A DNA stretch of 64,000 bases from Anaerolineales bacterium. Lineage in GTDB: Bacteria; Chloroflexota; Anaerolineae; Anaerolineales; Villigracilaceae. Made by a program: the position numbers and the translations under genes. The notes beneath the pieces were generated by a model. The model saw only the letters and a program-made list of their open reading frames with translations. It ran no database searches and was not told where the DNA came from. Location of the stretch: NCBI GenBank assembly GCA_014379595.1, contig JACMLM010000034.1:1-64000 (forward strand). The letters run 5' to 3'. Of this stretch, positions 35,614-45,853 are shown piece by piece; positions within the stretch are counted from its first letter, which is position 1, and every line of letters begins with the position of its first letter.

Positions 35614-35633
35614 AACCAGGTTGAAAACTGGTT
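35614..35633. promoter_or_regulatory. Palindrome upstream of the DtxR-type gene, possible operator
   Basis: AACCAG (35614-35619) and CTGGTT (35628-35633) flank an eight-base A/T-rich spacer. It lies about 30-50 bases upstream of the regulator start and in the divergent promoter region of the importer. It is not the classical DtxR box. Confidence 0.4.
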
Positions 35634-35707
35634 ACATAGCAATATAATTCAATATTAAGACATTTATCTAGATTATTGTAAGCCTGAAAATTATACTATA
35701 CGTCGTT

Positions 35708-35742
35708 AACAGCAGATACAGCCTTCTATTTTGTCTGCTGTT
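35708..35742 (+). promoter_or_regulatory. Hairpin in the 5' leader of the iron-importer operon
   Basis: AACAGCAGA (35708-35716) and TCTGCTGTT (35734-35742) pair across a 17-base loop, followed by a short T/C-rich stretch, 36 bases before the start codon. It might be a weak attenuator or a protein-binding site. Confidence 0.4.
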
Positions 35743-35777
35743 TCTCAAATACTTTAATTCCTCCAAGGAGTACTCTA

Positions 35778-36866
35778 ATGGTAAGCAAGACAAAAATTTC
35801 TATTTTTCTTCTCGTGATGATGATCGGGGCAAGCGCGTGTAGTGCCGCACCAGCCGTCACCGAGGAGTCTGCAACTTTGGCGGCACCAGTTACCAGCGTA
35901 AGCACTGAAGCTCCCGTCGAAGCGGAAGTCGCAGGTGATTTGGTCATCTATTCCGGCCGTTCCGAGCCGCTCATCCAGCCTGTTATTGATGCGTTCAAGG
36001 CAAAATACCCGAACGTGGAAGTATTGCTCAAGGCGGGGAGCAACAGCGAATTGGCAAACGCGCTACTCGAAGAGCAAGCCAACCCGCAGGCAGACGTGTT
36101 CATCACAACCGAATTGTTCACTGTACAATCATTGGCGGGACAGGGGATATTCCAATCCTATTTGCCGCTGGGTGCAGACCAGTTACCAGATGAATTTCTC
36201 GGTGCAGATAGCATGTGGACCGGACTCACCCGCCGCGCGCGTGTCATTATTTATAACAAGGATCTCGTTTCAGAAGATGAACTGCCAACTTCGATCTTTG
36301 ATTTGACCGACCCCAAATGGAAAGGACAGATCGCAGCGGCTGGTTCAACAAATGGTTCGATGCAGGCGCAGATCGCCGCCATGCGACAGTTGCTCGGCGA
36401 AGAGGAAACTGAAGCCTGGTTGAATGGGTTGATCGCGAATGAAGTGACATTCTTCGGCGGTCACACAGACGTACGCAAAGCCGTCGGTGCGGGCGAGTTC
36501 AAACTGGGCCTTGTTAATCATTATTACTTTCATCTGCAACAGGCAGAAGGAAGCAATGTTGGAATTATCTTCCCGGATCAGGGTGAAGGACAGATTGGTT
36601 TACTGTCCAATGCAACTGCTGCGGCAATTGTGAACAGTGCGCCTCATACAGCGGCAGCGCAAGCCTTCCTTGATTTCCTTGTCTCAGCAGATGGACAGAA
36701 ATTGTTTGCCGAACAAAACTATGAGTATCCTCTTCTGCCTGGTGTCGCTTTGCAGGCAGATGTCCAACCCCTGGATGGTTTCCGTTTGGCAGATGTGAAT
36801 GTTGTACAGGCTGCATTGGATTTTGACGCAACCTTTGACCTCATCGAAAAAGTCGGTTTGCCGTAA
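35778..36866 (+). CDS. Ferric-iron-type ABC importer, substrate-binding lipoprotein
   Basis: 362 residues. Signal peptide ends in the lipobox ASAC (C21), followed by a Thr/Ala/Val/Glu linker to about residue 52. The mature core begins DLVIYSGRSEPLIQPVIDAFKAKYPNVEVLLKAG, as in FbpA/FutA proteins, and contains ADVFITTE, FGGHTDVRKAVGAGEFKLGLVNHYYFHL (tyrosines of the metal site are plausible here: NHYYF) and a typical C-terminal QNYEYPLLPGV. CCAAGGAG precedes the ATG. The operon and divergent DtxR-type gene support iron as cargo. Confidence 0.9.
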   Translation: MVSKTKISIFLLVMMIGASACSAAPAVTEESATLAAPVTSVSTEAPVEAEVAGDLVIYSGRSEPLIQPVIDAFKAKYPNVEVLLKAGSNSELANALLEEQANPQADVFITTELFTVQSLAGQGIFQSYLPLGADQLPDEFLGADSMWTGLTRRARVIIYNKDLVSEDELPTSIFDLTDPKWKGQIAAAGSTNGSMQAQIAAMRQLLGEEETEAWLNGLIANEVTFFGGHTDVRKAVGAGEFKLGLVNHYYFHLQQAEGSNVGIIFPDQGEGQIGLLSNATAAAIVNSAPHTAAAQAFLDFLVSADGQKLFAEQNYEYPLLPGVALQADVQPLDGFRLADVNVVQAALDFDATFDLIEKVGLP

Positions 36867-36978
36867 CAGATTAATAAAAACGCAGAGCTTTTGATGTGGC
36901 TCTTAACATCGGCTACAATCATCCCTCTGGTCGAGACAAGTGGAAACTGTACACACGGATCACGCTCATCCCACACGT

Positions 36979-38580
36979 ATGAAAGCATTATCCATCAGCC
37001 CCCGGCTTGCGATTGCCGCGGGGCTGGTGGCGCTTTTTGTTGCCATTCCACTTGTTTATATTTTCATTCGAGCGTTCGGCGCAGACACAGAATCCTGGCA
37101 GAGGTTGTTGCAAACCCGCATTTGGAAATTGCTGGGCAATACACTTCTGCTTGTCGTCGCAGTGACGAGTGGCACGCTCGTCACTGGCGTCAGCATGGCC
37201 TGGCTTACTGAACGTACAGACCTGCCCGGCAGAAAAATTTTCCGCTGGATGCTCGTCATGCCACTTGCCATTCCGGCTTATATAGGCGGCATCGTTTATC
37301 TTGCACTTCTGCGCCCACGCGGCGGATACATCCCACAGGTGCTCGAAAATATTTTTGGTCAGTCTGTGTTCACGCCTAGTCCGCTTGGTTTTTTTGGCGC
37401 GGCATTTATTCTCACGTTATTTACATATCCTTATGTTTATCTATTGAGCGGCGCGGCGTTTCGTTCCTTGCATGCTTCGCTCGAAGAAGCCGCACGTACA
37501 TTTGGGCGCACGACATTTCAAACTCTTTTTCAAGTGACCCTGCCCGCTTTACGTCCCGGGCTTGCGGCGGGCGCATTGCTTGTCGCTTTGGATATTTTGG
37601 CGGAGTACGGAACCGTGGCTTTGCTCCGTTATGAAACATTTTCCTCTGCCATCTTCGTCCAACTCTCGGGTCGTTATGACCGTTCAGCTGCTTCTGTTCT
37701 AAGCGGCATTCTTGTCACGTTAGCCATTCTCATTCTGTGGAGCGAGTTACGCTTGCAAGGGCAGGCGCGCTTCACGCAAATGGAGAGCAACTGGCGTCCT
37801 GCGCCTCTCACATTGTTGGGCAAATGGCGGTTTCCTGCATTTTTGCTGGTAATGGGTGTGATCTCTGCCAGTTTAATTATCCCTGTTGCGGTGCTTGTGG
37901 TGTGGAGTATTCAAGCCTTTCTCGACTCGCAGAGTCTCACAACAATTTTTCACACAGGTTCGCAAGGCTTTGGAAGTTATGTCTGGAACAGCCTGTGGAG
38001 TTCGGGCCTGGCGGCGTTGATCGCTGTCCTTTTCTCTTTACCTGTGGCGCTGTTAGCGGTTCGTTATCCGAATCGTTTTTCAAGGTTTATTTCCCGCTTT
38101 TGTCAGGTGGGGTACGCGATTCCTGGTGTGGTCATCGCGCTCAGCCTCGTCCTGTTTGTGAATCGCACATTGCCATTTCTTTACGCAACTCCGTTTGTGA
38201 TTGTCATTGCCTATGTGTTGCGTCACATGCCGCAGGCTATTCGCGCAAGCGAGTCAGCGTTGAATCAACTTTCGCCGTCGCTGGAGGAAGCCTCGCGTAC
38301 TTTGGGACGAACCTCGCTTCAAACATTATTTCAAGTGACCCTTCCGTTAATTCTGCCAGGGTTGCTGGCAGGAGGGTCATTAGTCTTCATCACATCGCTC
38401 AAGGAATTACCCGCTACATTGTTGTTGCGTCCTCCAGGGTTTGATACACTTGCTGTGCGTGTGTGGGTATGGGCTGGAGAGGGATTTTATCTTCAGGCTG
38501 CGCCTGCTGCGCTTTTGCTGGTGCTGATTTCAGCATTGCCTTTATCCTTCCTCCTGCGCAGGGAGAAGATTTTCAGATGA
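36979..38580 (+). CDS. Ferric-iron-type ABC importer, fused two-domain permease
   Basis: About 533 residues from ATG 36979; a GTG at 36940 is in frame (13 residues longer) and neither has a clear ribosome site, so the start is uncertain. About twelve membrane helices in two homologous halves, each with an EAA loop: LEEAARTFGRTTFQTLFQVTLPALRPG near residue 170 and LEEASRTLGRTSLQTLFQVTLPLILPG near residue 435. FbpB-type architecture. Last base overlaps the ATPase start (ATGA). Confidence 0.9.
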   Translation: MKALSISPRLAIAAGLVALFVAIPLVYIFIRAFGADTESWQRLLQTRIWKLLGNTLLLVVAVTSGTLVTGVSMAWLTERTDLPGRKIFRWMLVMPLAIPAYIGGIVYLALLRPRGGYIPQVLENIFGQSVFTPSPLGFFGAAFILTLFTYPYVYLLSGAAFRSLHASLEEAARTFGRTTFQTLFQVTLPALRPGLAAGALLVALDILAEYGTVALLRYETFSSAIFVQLSGRYDRSAASVLSGILVTLAILILWSELRLQGQARFTQMESNWRPAPLTLLGKWRFPAFLLVMGVISASLIIPVAVLVVWSIQAFLDSQSLTTIFHTGSQGFGSYVWNSLWSSGLAALIAVLFSLPVALLAVRYPNRFSRFISRFCQVGYAIPGVVIALSLVLFVNRTLPFLYATPFVIVIAYVLRHMPQAIRASESALNQLSPSLEEASRTLGRTSLQTLFQVTLPLILPGLLAGGSLVFITSLKELPATLLLRPPGFDTLAVRVWVWAGEGFYLQAAPAALLLVLISALPLSFLLRREKIFR

Positions 38581-39617
38581 CCACGCTTGAAGTGCGAAAT
38601 CTCGTTAAACAGTTTCACGGTTCACAACAATCTGCGGTGAACGATATTTCCTTTGAATTGAGCGATGGGGAAATCCTCGCAGTAGTAGGTCCGAGCGGAT
38701 GCGGCAAAACCACCACCCTGCGTCTCATTGCTGGACTCGAACGGCCTGATTCTGGCGTCATTCGCTTGAATAACCATGTTGTTGCTGCTGAGTCTGTTTT
38801 TATTCCGCCCGAAAAACGAGGCGTGGGGATGGTCTTTCAAGATCATGCATTGTTTCCACATTTAACGGTCTATGAAAATGTCGCCTTTGGTTTGCGCGGG
38901 AAAAAAACTTCGGAGGTCAGAACGATCGTGGGAGATATGCTTCATCTTGTCGGGTTGCTTCAATTTTCGAAACGGTATCCGCATGCGTTGTCTGGCGGGG
39001 AACGTCAGCGAGTCGCGTTAGCGCGCGCGCTTGCCCCGCATCCTGTGTTGATCTTGATGGATGAGCCGTTCAGCAGTCTCGATGCCGACTTGCGGACCGA
39101 GGTGCGCGAGCATGTGCGCAGTATCCTTAAATCCAGGCAGGCAACGGTTGTCTTCGTCACACATGACCAGGATGAGGCCCTTTACATGGGAGACCGTCTC
39201 GCGGTTTTACAAAAAGGTCATCTGGAACAAATAGGCACGCCTCAGGAAATATTCCATGATTCCAACACGCGCTTCGTGGCTGAATTCATGGGCGATAGTG
39301 ATTTTCTGAAAGGCAAAGTTGTGCCAGGAGGCATCCAGACCGAAATTGGTTTGTTGAATCAGGTTGTTGAGCTCCCCATTTCAACCCCTGTTGAAATTGC
39401 GATACGCGCTGATGATATCGACTTTCAAATTGATGGAAGTGGAAATAGCCTGATAGTTGAACGTTTCTTCCGTGGCGCATTCAATCTCTATCGCTTGCGC
39501 CTGGATTCAGGGCAAATCCTGCATGCCTTCACAGACCACACACAGATTTTGCCAGTGGGCGCACGTGTCAGAGCCTACATCCATGTCGAACATTCGTTGA
39601 CTGTTTTTTCTGAATAA
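38577..39617 (+). CDS. Ferric-iron-type ABC importer, ATPase
   Basis: 346 residues from ATG 38577, which overlaps the permease stop; an upstream in-frame extension inside the permease gene is rejected. Walker A GPSGCGKTT near residues 38-46, signature LSGGERQR near 140, Walker B VLILMDEP near 160, H-loop THDQDEAL near 195. The C-terminal 110 residues form a TOBE-like regulatory domain as in FbpC. GGGAGAAG lies in range as ribosome site. Confidence 0.92.
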   Translation: MTTLEVRNLVKQFHGSQQSAVNDISFELSDGEILAVVGPSGCGKTTTLRLIAGLERPDSGVIRLNNHVVAAESVFIPPEKRGVGMVFQDHALFPHLTVYENVAFGLRGKKTSEVRTIVGDMLHLVGLLQFSKRYPHALSGGERQRVALARALAPHPVLILMDEPFSSLDADLRTEVREHVRSILKSRQATVVFVTHDQDEALYMGDRLAVLQKGHLEQIGTPQEIFHDSNTRFVAEFMGDSDFLKGKVVPGGIQTEIGLLNQVVELPISTPVEIAIRADDIDFQIDGSGNSLIVERFFRGAFNLYRLRLDSGQILHAFTDHTQILPVGARVRAYIHVEHSLTVFSE

Positions 39618-39757
39618 AAGGAATTGTTCTGCAATTGCTTGCAGCTGTTTTCGTAGCCGGGACTGATTATCTGGCAGAGGTGCTGCACATGAAACGCTTG
39701 AAAATTAATTCAAAACCTATATAAAGAAAACTGAATCAATATAAAATTCTCTACAAA

Positions 39758-39795
39758 AACAAACTCCTGCTTCAAAGCAGGGAATTGTTTTATTA
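39758..39795. terminator. Terminator hairpin between the iron operon and araA
   Basis: CCTGCT (39766-39771), loop TCAA, AGCAGG (39776-39781), with flanking A-rich left and T-rich right sides extending the stem. It lies between convergent operons. The rest of 39618-39834 shows no recognisable gene; a 29-codon open stretch (from TTG 39637) lacks family resemblance. Confidence 0.65.
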
Positions 39796-39834
39796 ACTTG
39801 TTTGTTCTCTTATAATATATTGCTCAAATAATTT

Positions 39835-41340
39835 TTACAGGCCCTTATTCAAGTGATAGTATAGATCATTCCAGCGGAGCTTTTCCTTGAACTCTTGCAC
39901 TTTTGTGTTTTCATCGATCAATAAGAATTCAATCCCAGCAATATCCGCAAAATCTTGTAAGTGCTCGGCTGTAACTGAATAGCTGAAGCTGGTATGGTGC
40001 GCGCCTCCAGCATGGATCCATGCCGCTGTGGCGACCTTTAGATTCGGGCGAGGCAGCCATAACGCACGTGCCACTGGAAGTTTGGGAAGGGGTTCATCTG
40101 TTGGTACAACATCTACTACATTCGCAACCATGCGGAAGCGTCCACCCATATGAACAATCGATGCGCCAATAGCAGGGCCGGTGTTCGCGTCGAATACTGA
40201 GCGGACAGGATCAGCTTTCCCTCCGATGGAGAGTGGATGAATTTCCAATTTTGGTTTGCCAACTGCAATTGATTCGCAGATTTCAAGCATATGTGAACCT
40301 AACACTTTGTCACCCGAAGCGCTAAAGTGATAGGTGTAATCCTCCATAAAACTCACGCCGCCTTCTAATCCTTGATTCATCACTTTCATGGCACGTACGA
40401 GAGCAGATGTTTTCCAATCGCCTTCTGCACCGAAGCCGTAACCATCGCGCATCAATCGTTGAGCTGCAAGCCCGGGCAATTGTGTCAGCCCATGTAAATC
40501 TTCAAAGGTCGTAGTGAAGGCTTTGAAGTTGCCTGCATTCAAAAAATTGCGTAAACCGATTTCAATCCGTGCGCCATCGCGTAGGGATGAATTTCTTGCG
40601 CCGCCAGGTTTGAGCTCTGCCACAACTTCATATTCATCGAGATAAGTTTTTATGAGTTGATCAACTTCGGCATCGCTAGCTTCGTTGACTAACTTAACCA
40701 ATTCCCCCACGCCATACCCATAAACATCGTAACCAAGTTGAATTTGCGCTTCGACCTTGTCACCTTCGGTCACGGCGACGTCACGCATGTTATCGCCAAA
40801 GCGCGCGATCTTTGCGCCCTGCCAATCGGCCCACGCGGATGCGGCACGCACCCAAACCCCGATCTCAGCTTGGACAGTTTCGTCGCTCCAATGACCAACT
40901 ACCACTTTACGATTGAGTCGTAGGCGGCTTCCGATAAATCCAAATTCACGATCACCATGTGCAGCTTGATTCAAATTCATAAAATCCATGTCGATCTCAG
41001 ACCATGGGATCTCTTGATTGTATTGTGTATGCAAATGAAGAATCGGTTTCTTGAGCAGGGTCAACCCTGCGATCCACATTTTGGCGGGGGAGAAGGTGTG
41101 CATCCAGGTGACAAGGCCAATGCAGTTTTTTGATGAGTTGGCTTCCAGACATAATTCACGAATTGCATCGGGTGTGGTCAAGACTGGCTTGAATACTACT
41201 TGCACGGGAAGATGTTTGGAAACACCAAGTGCTGATGCTATTGCTCGTGAATGTTCAGCAACTGTTTCCAGTGTTTTTGGACCATATAAATGTTGACTGC
41301 CCGTTACAAACCAAACTTCATACTGCTTTAGATCAATCAT
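39835..41340 (-). CDS. araA: L-arabinose isomerase
   Basis: 501 residues from ATG 41340, chosen because AGGAG is eight bases upstream and the protein begins [24 protein letters not shown], the normal AraA start; the frame is open further upstream inside araD. Converts L-arabinose to L-ribulose using manganese. Family features: [18 protein letters not shown] near residues 90-107, [15 protein letters not shown] near 132-146, [20 protein letters not shown] near 300-320 (Glu metal ligand) and [18 protein letters not shown] [16 protein letters not shown] near 440 (His ligand). Last gene of the arabinose regulon. Confidence 0.97.
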   Translation of the reverse strand: MIDLKQYEVWFVTGSQHLYGPKTLETVAEHSRAIASALGVSKHLPVQVVFKPVLTTPDAIRELCLEANSSKNCIGLVTWMHTFSPAKMWIAGLTLLKKPILHLHTQYNQEIPWSEIDMDFMNLNQAAHGDREFGFIGSRLRLNRKVVVGHWSDETVQAEIGVWVRAASAWADWQGAKIARFGDNMRDVAVTEGDKVEAQIQLGYDVYGYGVGELVKLVNEASDAEVDQLIKTYLDEYEVVAELKPGGARNSSLRDGARIEIGLRNFLNAGNFKAFTTTFEDLHGLTQLPGLAAQRLMRDGYGFGAEGDWKTSALVRAMKVMNQGLEGGVSFMEDYTYHFSASGDKVLGSHMLEICESIAVGKPKLEIHPLSIGGKADPVRSVFDANTGPAIGASIVHMGGRFRMVANVVDVVPTDEPLPKLPVARALWLPRPNLKVATAAWIHAGGAHHTSFSYSVTAEHLQDFADIAGIEFLLIDENTKVQEFKEKLRWNDLYYHLNKGL

Positions 41341-41363
41341 AAAAATATCTCCTAAAATAAATA

Positions 41364-42005
41364 CTATTGTCCGTAGACGTTTGTATAGCGTTGATGCAAT
41401 TTTTCCACGTCTTCTTCCGATATCACATCGGGTGTGCCGATCTGCAGCGCCAGCCATACTGTCTTTGCATTGTCTTCCGTCATAATGGCTGCTTTGACAG
41501 CTGACTTGGCATCTTTACCTATGGTGAACACCCCATGATTCTTGAGCAGCACAGCTGGAGATTTGCCAATACTTTCGATGACTACTTTTCCAATGGCTTC
41601 ATCACCGATCAATGCAAATCCGCCGCATGGAATAGGACCGCCGAATTCATCGGCAATGGCGGTTAACACAACTGGAATAGGTTTATTGACAGCAGCAAAA
41701 GCCGTGGCATAGGCTGAATGAGTATGTACCACGCCATTTACATCGGAGCGATGTTTGTAAATATACAAATGACTATAAACATCTGAAGAAGGTTTGAAAT
41801 CCCCTTCGATCATTTTGCCATCTAAGTCTACAACCACCATGTGTTCTGGTCGCATCTCTTCGTATCGGATGCCCGAAGCTTTGATGACGATTAGACCTGT
41901 CTCTGTATCGCGCGCACTGACATTGCCGCCAGTCCACGCTACAAGATTGTTTTTAGGTAATTCGAGATGAAGTTGAACCAATTCTTCTTTTAATTTTTCA
42001 AGCAT
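41364..42005 (-). CDS. araD: L-ribulose-5-phosphate 4-epimerase
   Basis: 213 residues, class II aldolase fold. [10 protein letters not shown] near residues 24-33 (phosphate and backbone binding), [11 protein letters not shown] near 41-51, [13 protein letters not shown] near 94-106 (zinc His pair), and [13 protein letters not shown] near 151-163 (third zinc His). Converts L-ribulose-5-phosphate to D-xylulose-5-phosphate. It sits between araB and araA with two and 23-base gaps. Confidence 0.96.
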   Translation of the reverse strand: MLEKLKEELVQLHLELPKNNLVAWTGGNVSARDTETGLIVIKASGIRYEEMRPEHMVVVDLDGKMIEGDFKPSSDVYSHLYIYKHRSDVNGVVHTHSAYATAFAAVNKPIPVVLTAIADEFGGPIPCGGFALIGDEAIGKVVIESIGKSPAVLLKNHGVFTIGKDAKSAVKAAIMTEDNAKTVWLALQIGTPDVISEEDVEKLHQRYTNVYGQ

Positions 42006-42007
42006 TT

Positions 42008-43678
42008 TTACTTCCTTGCCTCAGCCTTGATACTCTTCAAGCGTTTCATTACATTGTTTTCGCCGCGTCCAAAATAATCATGCAGGATGACATACTCAGC
42101 ATACAATTTTTCATACATCTTTTGATTTTCAGCATTGGGGAGATAAACTTCATCTTTGAGATGTGCCATGACTTTTGCTGCGTCGTAAATCGAATCATAT
42201 CCGCCAGCTGATTCACCTGCTGCTACAGCACCGAACATTGCCGAACCTAAAGCGGGAGTCTGCTTTGAAGCGCTGACCTTGATCGGCAGTCCGATCACGT
42301 CTGCATAGATTTGCATGAGCAATTTGTTTTTCTCAGGTAATCCACCACAAGCAACCAGTTCATGAATTGGCACACCGTTCTTCTGAAAGGTTTCAATGAT
42401 GATGCGCTTGCCATAAGCAGTAGCTTCGATTAACGCACGATAAATTTCTTCAGGCTTGGTTGCAAGTGTCATGCCAATCATCATGCCTGTCAAATCTACA
42501 TCCACCAATACAGACCGATTACCATTCCACCAATCGAGTGTGAGTAACCCACTTTCTCCAATCTTAAGAGCACTGGCTTTTTCTTCAAGCAAGGCATGAA
42601 TATCCAGGCCGCGTTCATCGGCTTGAATTTCATACTCAGCGGGCACACAGTTTTCTACAAACCACGCAAAGTGATCACCTACACACGATTGACCCGCTTC
42701 ATAACCAAAGAAGCCAGGGATGATGCCATCGTCTACATAACCGCACATGCCTGGCACAATGTGTTCTTCGGTGCCAAGGACCATGTCACATGTGGATGTG
42801 CCCATGATCATCACCATGCGTCCAGGTTCGGTGACACCAGTTGCAGGGACAGCTACATGTGCGTCAACATTTGCGATTGCCACAGCCGTGCCGGGTTTGA
42901 GTCCTGTCCACTGTGCGGCGCGTTCACTCAGTCCACCAGCTTTTTGTCCGATGGGGAGGATGTCGGTAGTCATCTTGTCTTCGATAACAGTGGCAAGTTT
43001 CGGGTGGAGTGCAGCGAAGTATTCCTTCGATGGAAATCCATTTTCTTTTGACCACAGCGCTTTATATCCAGCAGTGCAGCTGTTGCGAGTCTCTGTTCCC
43101 GTAAGCTGCCATACCACCCAATCAGTTGCTTCGATCAAACGATCAGCGGCATCATAGATTTCAGGTGCTTCATTGACGATTTGCAATGCTTTCGAAAAAA
43201 ACCATTCAGATGAAATCTTGCCGCCATAGCGATCCAACCAACCTTCATTCATTGCACGTGCTGTTTCATTTATTTTGTCTGCTTCAGGTTGAGCCGCGTG
43301 ATGTTTCCACAACTTGACCCATGCATGAGGCTGCTCACGAAATTCAGGCAGATCAGATAATGGGGTTCCATCGGCTTTGGTAGGGAGCATTGTGCAGGCA
43401 GTGAAATCGACTCCAACGCCTATTACATCTGATGCATCCACTCCAGATTCTTTAAGCACAGCAGGGATAGTGTTTTGAAACACACGAATATAATCCTGCG
43501 GGTCTTGCAGCGCCCAATCGGGTTCAAGACGAACTTTTGAATCAGGCAGCTGTTCATCGATCACGCCATGTGAATATGGATAAACCGCTGTTGCGATTTC
43601 TTTGCCATTTGAAATATCCACCAGCACCGCACGGCCAGATTCTGTACCAAAGTCCACGCCAATTGTATATTTTGTCAT
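42008..43678 (-). CDS. araB: L-ribulokinase
   Basis: 556 residues from ATG 43678 (a GTG one codon earlier is in frame, but GGAG is best spaced to the ATG). FGGY-type kinase: [17 protein letters not shown] at the N-terminus (phosphate 1), [13 protein letters not shown] near residue 78, [12 protein letters not shown] near 290, and [24 protein letters not shown] near 445-468 (adenosine site). Phosphorylates L-ribulose in the arabinose route. The preceding alcohol dehydrogenase stop is adjacent. Confidence 0.96.
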   Translation of the reverse strand: MTKYTIGVDFGTESGRAVLVDISNGKEIATAVYPYSHGVIDEQLPDSKVRLEPDWALQDPQDYIRVFQNTIPAVLKESGVDASDVIGVGVDFTACTMLPTKADGTPLSDLPEFREQPHAWVKLWKHHAAQPEADKINETARAMNEGWLDRYGGKISSEWFFSKALQIVNEAPEIYDAADRLIEATDWVVWQLTGTETRNSCTAGYKALWSKENGFPSKEYFAALHPKLATVIEDKMTTDILPIGQKAGGLSERAAQWTGLKPGTAVAIANVDAHVAVPATGVTEPGRMVMIMGTSTCDMVLGTEEHIVPGMCGYVDDGIIPGFFGYEAGQSCVGDHFAWFVENCVPAEYEIQADERGLDIHALLEEKASALKIGESGLLTLDWWNGNRSVLVDVDLTGMMIGMTLATKPEEIYRALIEATAYGKRIIIETFQKNGVPIHELVACGGLPEKNKLLMQIYADVIGLPIKVSASKQTPALGSAMFGAVAAGESAGGYDSIYDAAKVMAHLKDEVYLPNAENQKMYEKLYAEYVILHDYFGRGENNVMKRLKSIKAEARK

Positions 43679-43680
43679 CA

Positions 43681-44676
43681 CTACAACTCCATCATAATTT
43701 TTAATCCATCACGCCGCGCTGCCAAACGAAAAGCATCAGAAACTTGTTCCAGTGGGAAGCGATGTGTAATAAGTGAGCTCACATCTACTTTGCCACTTTG
43801 AACCAATTCAATCGCGCGCGGGTATGTATGTTTCATACGCCGCACCAATTTGATGGTCAGCCCTTTGCGGCGCGCCGTTGACGCAGAAAAAGATGTAACG
43901 TCATCATTAGGAATGCCAGCCAGAATCACTTTTCCACCGGGGAGAACGGCGGCGAACGCGTCATCAACAGTTTCCTGTTCCCCGGCTGCTTCGAACGCTA
44001 CATCCACGCCTCGTCCCCCAGTCGCCGACCGAATCTCTCCGTCCCCCTGCTTGCCCGCTACTAAAATTGCGTAGTCTGCCCCTAAGCTTTTGGCTGCCTC
44101 TACGCGATGATGAAGTTTATCTGTTGCAACGATATGTGCCGCGCCTGAAAGTTTTGCCAGTTGAATAATCAGCAATCCAATCGGTCCGCATCCAAAAATG
44201 CCCACGGTCATTCCTGCTTTGAGATGACCCAGATCAACAGTATGGATGGCAACGCCAAGCGGCTCGAGCATTGCACCATCGGCAGCACTAAATGAATCAG
44301 GAATGGGAAATAAACATTTTTCAGGCCATGCCATATATTCACGAAGTGCGCCGTCTGTTTCGCCGTGTCCTGCAAAAAACATGTTGGAGCAAAGGTTGGG
44401 GTGACCATGTTCACAAAATTCACAATGCCCGCATGAGATCGCGGGGTCTATCGCAACACGTTGACCTTCTTCAGTCTCGCCTGCAAATTCATGTCCTAAT
44501 ACAAGCGGTTGATTTAGTTTTGCATCACCAATGGCGCCTTCAGAAAACCAATGCAAATCTGAGCCGCAAATGCCAACAGCTTTCACACGAATTAATTTCT
44601 CGCCTTTGCCAGCCACTGGAATTGGTTCATCCTGGATTTGTAAGTCTCCAGGAGCGCATAAACGTACCGATTTCAT
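43681..44676 (-). CDS. Zinc-dependent medium-chain alcohol/polyol dehydrogenase
   Basis: 331 residues. Catalytic zinc motif [13 protein letters not shown] near residues 36-48 with GHEFAGE near 62-68; the structural zinc set [15 protein letters not shown] near 81-95; NAD-binding [29 protein letters not shown] near 157-185. Resembles threonine and polyol dehydrogenases. Placed between the M24-like gene and araB in the regulon, it may act on arabinose, arabitol or another pentose derivative (inference). It starts one base after the M24-like gene ends. Confidence 0.9.
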   Translation of the reverse strand: MKSVRLCAPGDLQIQDEPIPVAGKGEKLIRVKAVGICGSDLHWFSEGAIGDAKLNQPLVLGHEFAGETEEGQRVAIDPAISCGHCEFCEHGHPNLCSNMFFAGHGETDGALREYMAWPEKCLFPIPDSFSAADGAMLEPLGVAIHTVDLGHLKAGMTVGIFGCGPIGLLIIQLAKLSGAAHIVATDKLHHRVEAAKSLGADYAILVAGKQGDGEIRSATGGRGVDVAFEAAGEQETVDDAFAAVLPGGKVILAGIPNDDVTSFSASTARRKGLTIKLVRRMKHTYPRAIELVQSGKVDVSSLITHRFPLEQVSDAFRLAARRDGLKIMMEL

Positions 44677-45792
44677 TTAATGTTTTTCCAGAATAGCAGG
44701 TCGTTTAATGATTTGGCCGCCAATTTGAACATCAATGGTTGGCCAATTTGCCATTTCAGTAATAACTTCGTTAGAGTCAACCCCTACTAATATCGTATCT
44801 TCAGACTTTGCACCCGTAATAGATGGATTCCATGCAAATGCCTGGCCTATCAAAATTGGCTGCGTGGATGCAGGTGTAGCTGTGAATTCGCGCGGCGCAT
44901 ATCCCGCCGAACCCCCTTGATGATGAAGCTTCCATTCATCTGGGAAGCCAGTTGATCCATAAGCTGCTTGTGTTTTACGCAAGACGTCGCCCATTGTAAA
45001 ACCGGGCCGCGTAGCAGCTATCATCTCTGCATCGATTTGGGCAACCATTTTTTCCTTATGACGAATTTCATCTGGCAACGGTCCGAAATGAACAAAACGA
45101 GTAATTGAACATATCAGCCCGCCTTTACGTCCACATAGAACCAGCATGGCATATTTCTCAAGTTTCTTTGAAGTTGGTAACGGATGGCGATAGGAAAATA
45201 TTCGATCATCCGTTGCGATCAAATTGACAATAGCCTGAATACCTTTACTTTCAGCAGCCTGCATAAGATGTGAGCCAATTTCATATTCTGTCATTCCAGG
45301 GCGTACAGCATCAATCGCAATTTGCATTGCTTGTGCACATAATTTTCCTAACTCCTTATAGCGTTGACCTTCCTCAGAAGTTAATTCAGAGCGCAACGAT
45401 GCGATTTCTTGACTCAAATCCACCGCATTGAGGAAATTAGTATCTGCTCCTAACTTCATTCCTTTCGTCAATTCTGAAACTATATCTTTTTGTTCATACC
45501 AGGGTGCTCCAATAATCTCCCACCCTTGTTGATCAAGCTTTTCCTCTTTTATCAATCGATTAGCTTCTATATTTGTGGTGATCACATAACGATTCTTAGG
45601 TGTAATCAACAACGAGGCAGCACCAAGTGAATCAGCTCGATTAATAAACGAATCTGCTCCACAGGTTACCCATGCAAAGTTACTGGTTTGGCGCAGCAGG
45701 AGTGTATCTAAACCAGATCGGATAAGTAGTTTTTGGATGCGCTCCAATTTGATTGCACGTTCTGTTTCAGTGATAACTAGATTTAGTTCCAT
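44677..45792 (-). CDS. M24-fold (creatinase/aminopeptidase P-like) protein with altered metal site
   Basis: 371 residues. The N-terminal creatinase-like domain starts KLERIQKLLIRSGLDTLLLRQTSNFAWVTCG, and the pita-bread domain runs from about 150 (KELGKLCAQAMQIAIDAVRPGMTEYEIGS). In true M24 peptidases two Asp ligands lie after the His-x-P strand and in the following D-x-T-R segment; here these read MLVLCGRKGGL and CSITRFVHFG, with Cys and Ser instead. HHQGGSAGYAPREF retains the His region. Like creatinase, it may therefore work without metal on a small molecule. Position in the arabinose regulon is unexplained. Confidence 0.8.
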   Translation of the reverse strand: MELNLVITETERAIKLERIQKLLIRSGLDTLLLRQTSNFAWVTCGADSFINRADSLGAASLLITPKNRYVITTNIEANRLIKEEKLDQQGWEIIGAPWYEQKDIVSELTKGMKLGADTNFLNAVDLSQEIASLRSELTSEEGQRYKELGKLCAQAMQIAIDAVRPGMTEYEIGSHLMQAAESKGIQAIVNLIATDDRIFSYRHPLPTSKKLEKYAMLVLCGRKGGLICSITRFVHFGPLPDEIRHKEKMVAQIDAEMIAATRPGFTMGDVLRKTQAAYGSTGFPDEWKLHHQGGSAGYAPREFTATPASTQPILIGQAFAWNPSITGAKSEDTILVGVDSNEVITEMANWPTIDVQIGGQIIKRPAILEKH

Positions 45793-45853
45793 ATTTCTTT
45801 TCCAAAATTATTTATTGATGGTTAACAATGTGATAGCTCTTTCAAATCAATAC

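Noticed and set aside
39618-39760. 29-codon frame with LLAAVFVAGTDYLAEVL
   Set aside because: No ribosome site, no family resemblance and composition close to chance; could at most be a gene remnant.
41341-41457. N-terminal extension of araA into araD
   Set aside because: AGGAG is placed for ATG 41340 and the family begins there; the extension is read from araD coding sequence.
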